Assembly: GCA_002701545.1 (NCBI GenBank)
Contig: NZVR01000152.1
Location: 88,456-125,083, forward strand
From: Blastopirellula sp.
GTDB lineage: Bacteria; Planctomycetota; Planctomycetia; Pirellulales; Pirellulaceae
Direction: 5' to 3'
DNA length: 36,628 nt
The translations under genes were made by a program, and so were the position numbers. Each line of letters starts with the position of its first letter. Position 1 is the first letter of the stretch. This document shows positions 33,354 through 36,628 of this stretch, piece by piece. The notes under the pieces are model-generated. The model saw nothing but the letters and a program-made list of their open reading frames with translations. It made no database searches and was not told the DNA's origin.

Positions 33354-34583
33354 ATGAAGCACTTGATCAGTTTTGGGATGACGACCATTGGGATTGTCGC
33401 GGTGGCAGCGTTGCTACCGTCTTTTTTTGGCCGGGAACGCAGTCCTCAGCTGGTGTCCGATGTGGGAGCGGAGATTCGGCTTGTCGCGTGTAGTGTTACG
33501 AGCGCGCGAACCTCTTCACTGAGGAATGCAGAATTGGTGACAAATATTGTCAATGGTTTGCCTCGCGACGTGCATGTTCTGTTGATGGTCAGTGACCGTT
33601 CTGCTTTTTCCGCATCACCTTCTCAGCGCCGCGTGACCTTCGTCGAAATGCCACCGCAAAGCGATATATCGATCTGGCCACAAGATCCATTTGTTGTGGT
33701 TCAGGATGGAGCGACCACGAAGTTGATCACCCCCTGCTCGTTTGACCGAGAGGACGACGAGCTCATGGCGGGCCAGTTGGCAAAGTTGCTGGAGTTGGAA
33801 GTCATCTCTTCTGAGTTGCACTTCGAAGGTGGTAATATTGTTTGCGGAGCCGATGCTGTCCTGATTGGATATGACACCATCGACCTCAACGTGATGCGTT
33901 TGTCGCTGACTGAGGCGGAGGTGCTGCGGCGTTTTGAGAAGCTGTTTGGTCGTCCGGTGATTGTCGTGGGTGATGAGCCGCAATCGGTGGGGCATATCGA
34001 TTTGATTGTTGCGCCGCTTGACGATCGGCGGATCGTGGTGGCCGACAGTCGCAGGGGGGCTGAACTTGCGGAAGCGGCGTTGGCGGAAGAACCGCAACAA
34101 GTCGAGGAATTCGAGATGCAGTGTGAGCAAGGATTCTTTGGGCACGCAAAGATTGCTCAGTTGCAAGATCGTGATGGAAACGAGATCACCCGCCCGGATG
34201 TGCACGGGGAGACGAGGTCGGCGATCGCTGCAAGTTTGCAGTTGGCACCTGCGTTGGATGCCATTGACCGTCAGTTGAGCGATGCCGGCTATGAGGTTGT
34301 GCGGATTCCGGCACTCATTCCTGACCAGCAGGGACCGACGGATGAGAATGGCCGCAGTCAGCCAACCTACCCCTTCCTGACGTACGCGAACGTATTGACC
34401 GAAAAGCGAAATGATCAACTGCAGGTATACTTGCCGCAGTATGGTTTTAAACAACTTGATGATGTCGCGCGGCGAACATGGCGGGAGCTGGGTTATCAAG
34501 TCCACCCTGTTTCCGGATTTGCCACCAGTGCGATGTATGGTGGTGCGATGAGATGTTGTACGAAAGTGCTACAACGCAACTAA
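33354..34583 (+). CDS. Exported guanidino-modifying enzyme, agmatine/peptidylarginine deiminase-like
   Basis: 409 residues from ATG 33354, which begins a signal or anchor (LISFGMTTIGIVAVAALLP); ATG 33318 is in frame but lies against the terminator. Motifs of the pentein-fold guanidino-group-modifying superfamily appear in order: IWPQDPF at about 108 (cf. WxRDxGP), HFEGGNIVCGAD at about 156, SVGHIDLIVAPLDD at about 211 (the GHxD pair), YLPQYG, and a C-terminal AMYGGAMRCCT with the nucleophilic Cys at about 401. Such enzymes hydrolyse guanidino groups of agmatine or arginine residues, giving ammonia. The catalytic Glu/His/Asp/Cys set seems complete, though the first block is divergent. An export signal is unusual for agmatine deiminase and points to a secreted arginine-modifying enzyme. 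The gene converges on the histidine kinase gene. Confidence 0.75.
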   Translation: MKHLISFGMTTIGIVAVAALLPSFFGRERSPQLVSDVGAEIRLVACSVTSARTSSLRNAELVTNIVNGLPRDVHVLLMVSDRSAFSASPSQRRVTFVEMPPQSDISIWPQDPFVVVQDGATTKLITPCSFDREDDELMAGQLAKLLELEVISSELHFEGGNIVCGADAVLIGYDTIDLNVMRLSLTEAEVLRRFEKLFGRPVIVVGDEPQSVGHIDLIVAPLDDRRIVVADSRRGAELAEAALAEEPQQVEEFEMQCEQGFFGHAKIAQLQDRDGNEITRPDVHGETRSAIAASLQLAPALDAIDRQLSDAGYEVVRIPALIPDQQGPTDENGRSQPTYPFLTYANVLTEKRNDQLQVYLPQYGFKQLDDVARRTWRELGYQVHPVSGFATSAMYGGAMRCCTKVLQRN

Positions 34584-34762
34584 CGTGGTGATGTGAGAAC
34601 CAGTGTGATTGCGGAGGGTGATCGCTGGCCAGTCGCCGTAGCTCCCGACGCGAAACCAAGGTGGGTGGGGATGTTCCCGCTGCGGCTGGTAGTCGCCATG
34701 GCGTGTGCGGCATCTGCACTCGGTGCACAACCTGTTCCGCAGTCGTTTGCTTGTTAATCCAC

Positions 34763-35881
34763 TCAAGTTGACTCTGGCGCCAAGGGAATGGTCAGGCAGA
34801 ACTCTGCGCCGTCTGCCACGTCAGGTGTTACCCAGAGTTGTCCGCCGTGTTTTTCGGCGATCGAGCGACTGATCACGAGTCCAATCCCCAGGCCGTCTTC
34901 TCTGGATGACACAAAGGGTTCAAAAAGGGCGTCGCGAATTTGAGTGTCGATACCGGGGCCATTGTCTTTGACCACGACTTCGACGTTGTCGCCGGCAATT
35001 TGCGATCGGATTGTCACCAGACGCAGCGTCTGGTTGCAAGTTGCTACGGCTTCGCACGCATTGCGCAAGAGATTGACGAACACCTGCTGAAGCTGTGTTC
35101 GATTGCCACGGGTTAAGCCTTGATGCGACTGGAGATCACTCTGGATGTTGACGGCATGGAAGCGGGCGTCGGCGAGTATCAAAGAAACCGATTCGCGAAT
35201 AACTTCATCCACATCCAGAAGAATGGCCTCGCCTTGTCCTTGTTTTGAAAAGTCTCGTAATCCCCGGATGATGGCGCTGCAACGCGTTGTCTGGTTAACG
35301 ATCGCTTCGTTCCACTCTTTGAGTTTGGCAGTGTCGCCCGCTTCAAAATTTGCTAACAGATTGCTGGATGCGGTGGAGTAATTCGAGATTGCTGCCAGCG
35401 GTTGGTTGATTTCATGTGCGATGCTAGCCAGCATTTCGCCCATAGAGGTTAACCGCGCGACGTGCTCTAACTGTGCTTCTTTCTCTTGTAATTCACGACG
35501 TGCGGTGACGTCACTTGCAATGCCGCAGATACTCTGGGGCGCACCAGACTTGTGAGGAACCAGGTACTTGCGGTCATGAAGCCAAATGAGTTGGCCATCG
35601 GGCCGAACGATACGATATTCGGCCTCCGCCGTGCCAGTTTCGGCAAGATCAGCGATGCTTTTTTCTGCCGCTTGCCGATCTCGTGGATCAACGGCTTCAA
35701 GCCAGATCGTCGGATTGTCATAGAACTCTGCGACCGGGCGGCCATAGATCCTCTCCGCTGCCTCGTTGATGTACAGCATTTGGCCGTCCATGTTGGCGAA
35801 CCAAACGACTTGCTCCAAAGATTGCAGCAAGACGCTTAAACGCTGCTCACTGTCTTGCAGTGCCCGACTCTCATGTTGCAC
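34763..35881 (-). CDS. PAS-domain sensor histidine kinase
   Basis: 372 residues from GTG 35881, chosen because GGTGGAG lies eight bases upstream and the PAS domain begins at once; the frame remains open to 36145 with an ATG at 36070, but that stretch is Pro-rich and has no ribosome binding site. A PAS_3-type domain (about 15-130: VWFANMDGQMLYINEAAERIYG, EYRIVRPDGQLIWLHDRKYL) is followed by the H-box IAHEINQPLAAISNY with phospho-accepting H156, then NLLRNACEA (N), DNGPGI (G1), LFEPFVSS (F) and GLGIGLVIS (G2). All kinase boxes are intact. The HEINQPL form is typical of FixL/DctB/NtrB-like kinases. There is no membrane segment, so it is cytoplasmic. No response regulator is adjacent. The signal is unknown. 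Confidence 0.92.
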   Translation of the reverse strand: MQHESRALQDSEQRLSVLLQSLEQVVWFANMDGQMLYINEAAERIYGRPVAEFYDNPTIWLEAVDPRDRQAAEKSIADLAETGTAEAEYRIVRPDGQLIWLHDRKYLVPHKSGAPQSICGIASDVTARRELQEKEAQLEHVARLTSMGEMLASIAHEINQPLAAISNYSTASSNLLANFEAGDTAKLKEWNEAIVNQTTRCSAIIRGLRDFSKQGQGEAILLDVDEVIRESVSLILADARFHAVNIQSDLQSHQGLTRGNRTQLQQVFVNLLRNACEAVATCNQTLRLVTIRSQIAGDNVEVVVKDNGPGIDTQIRDALFEPFVSSREDGLGIGLVISRSIAEKHGGQLWVTPDVADGAEFCLTIPLAPEST

Positions 35882-36151
35882 AGTGAAAACTCCACCCAAG
35901 ATGTATGGGTTATTGCTGCAGTCGGTTGGTGGCCTTACGGGAGGCGGAAATGCTTGAATCTGGTCTGACAGGAGACCCTTGAGGAAGTTAGTGTACCCTG
36001 TATTGGGGGGGGCTGGCGAGGCGTCCAGGGAGGGTCGCAAGAGACGTTTTTTCCTGCCGGGTAGGTGCATGATCGTGTAACGGGGTGTCGCGACATTCGC
36101 CCCGTGCGGGCAATGACGACAGGATGCCGGGGTTGTAGAAAGCAATCACGT

Positions 36152-36628
36152 TCAGCGGTGTTCACCCGAAGAAGCGGGAAAGTCAGAGGTGCGCTGGCTC
36201 TGGCTGATGGTTTCGCAATAGGTTTTGACCGCATCCATATCGGATGCGACGCCCCGAACCACCATGCCTTTGATCATCGGGGTAATGATTTTGGCAAAGA
36301 GTGTGTGTGGTTGGATATCCATTTGGAATTCAAGCCTTACGCCAGAGACGCCTGCGGAGACGGTAAACAGGGAGTCCCACAAGGTGCCCCCGGCGTCGGA
36401 TCGCATACGGATGCGGTCGTTTTCGACGTACTCGGCGACTTCGAGTTCCACCGTTTGCTCGCGACCTTGCATCAAGCGTGTTTCCAGAAACCGCGTGCCC
36501 ACGCCGACCTGCTGATCTGTCAGAAACTCAATCTTGGTGATGTGAGGTACAGCTTGGCGGAAATTGCGAACATCCGAAATGGTACGAAACACCTGCTCCA
36601 GGGCCGCGTGGATGGTTCGTTGGGTACG
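36152..36628 (-). CDS. SRPBCC-family (START/polyketide-cyclase-like) protein, 5' end outside window
   Basis: The frame is open through the right edge: before the GTG at 36592 the codons read RTQRTIHAALEQVFRTISDVRNFRQ, the normal first strand and helix of an SRPBCC domain, so the true start lies beyond 36628. The visible part (about 158 residues) runs through HITKIEFLTDQQVGVGTRFLE, the VELEVAEYVENDRIRMRS strands and a C-terminal helix MIKGMVVRGVASDMDAVKTYCE. These helix-grip proteins bind hydrophobic ligands or act as cyclases and similar enzymes; this one has no diagnostic residues. It precedes the histidine kinase gene on the same strand, with about 270 bases between, so a shared transcript is possible but unproven. 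Confidence 0.8.
   Translation of the reverse strand, partial: RTQRTIHAALEQVFRTISDVRNFRQAVPHITKIEFLTDQQVGVGTRFLETRLMQGREQTVELEVAEYVENDRIRMRSDAGGTLWDSLFTVSAGVSGVRLEFQMDIQPHTLFAKIITPMIKGMVVRGVASDMDAVKTYCETISQSQRTSDFPASSGEHR

Noticed and set aside
33615-34505. 296-codon minus-strand open frame
   Set aside because: Antisense to the agmatine-deiminase-like gene and without recognisable content.
1-36628. Search for CRISPR arrays, tRNA/rRNA genes, transposases, toxin-antitoxin or phage-defence genes
   Set aside because: No regularly spaced repeats, no tRNA-like cloverleaf, and no transposase, nuclease-effector or toxin motif was seen on either strand; the HExxH and MazG-like proteins have ordinary alternative explanations.

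Overview
The window reads as a chromosomal segment of a member of the Planctomycetota, most likely a Pirellulales-type bacterium. This rests on family content: a cytochrome-like/DUF1549/DUF1553 protein followed by a DUF1501 protein (a pairing typical of planctomycetes), two sialate O-acetylesterase-like proteins, a PDZ-containing DUF6288-type protein, and many large exported proteins. GC content is moderate, genes sit on both strands, and I see no rRNA, tRNA, CRISPR array, insertion sequence or phage gene. The genus is not determinable from this sequence alone.

Layout. 1-9200: the 3' end of an M28 aminopeptidase gene, a convergent exported HEAT-repeat protein, a DTW-domain tRNA-modifying enzyme with an extra C-terminal domain, the transcription accessory protein Tex, a small exported subtilisin-like protease, and a two-gene envelope module (a coiled-coil lipoprotein with a C-terminal membrane helix, plus a small single-pass membrane protein). 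9500-14500: an exported calcineurin-like phosphoesterase coupled to a small DUF1653 protein, a convergent Tat-exported sialidase-fold (BNR/Asp-box) protein, and a protein joining an FG-GAP propeller to an HExxH zinc-protease-like domain.

14800-28850: a long run of plus-strand genes for exported proteins: a PQQ-type propeller, the PSCyt1/DUF1549/DUF1553 protein, a DUF1501 protein, two sialate O-acetylesterases flanking a PDZ/toroid/HEAT protein and a membrane acyl-lipid desaturase. Apart from the desaturase, this looks like machinery for handling extracellular, probably acetylated, polysaccharide; substrate and coordination are inference. 28860-31900: a minus-strand pair, a double-barrel U32 protein upstream of a MazG-like nucleotide pyrophosphohydrolase.

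31882-32853 is a gene-free stretch of almost 1 kb containing several good inverted repeats, two of them arranged as mutually exclusive hairpins. It precedes a small exported coiled-coil protein, a convincing intrinsic terminator and an exported agmatine-deiminase-like protein. The window closes with a minus-strand PAS histidine kinase and the 3' part of an SRPBCC-family gene that runs off the right edge.

Nothing here is a recognisable defence or mobile system. The most unusual items are the FG-GAP/HExxH fusion, the hendecad-repeat lipoprotein that may bridge two membranes, the degenerate nuclease-like tail on the DTW protein and the structured gene-free region. All motif readings were made by eye, without database search.
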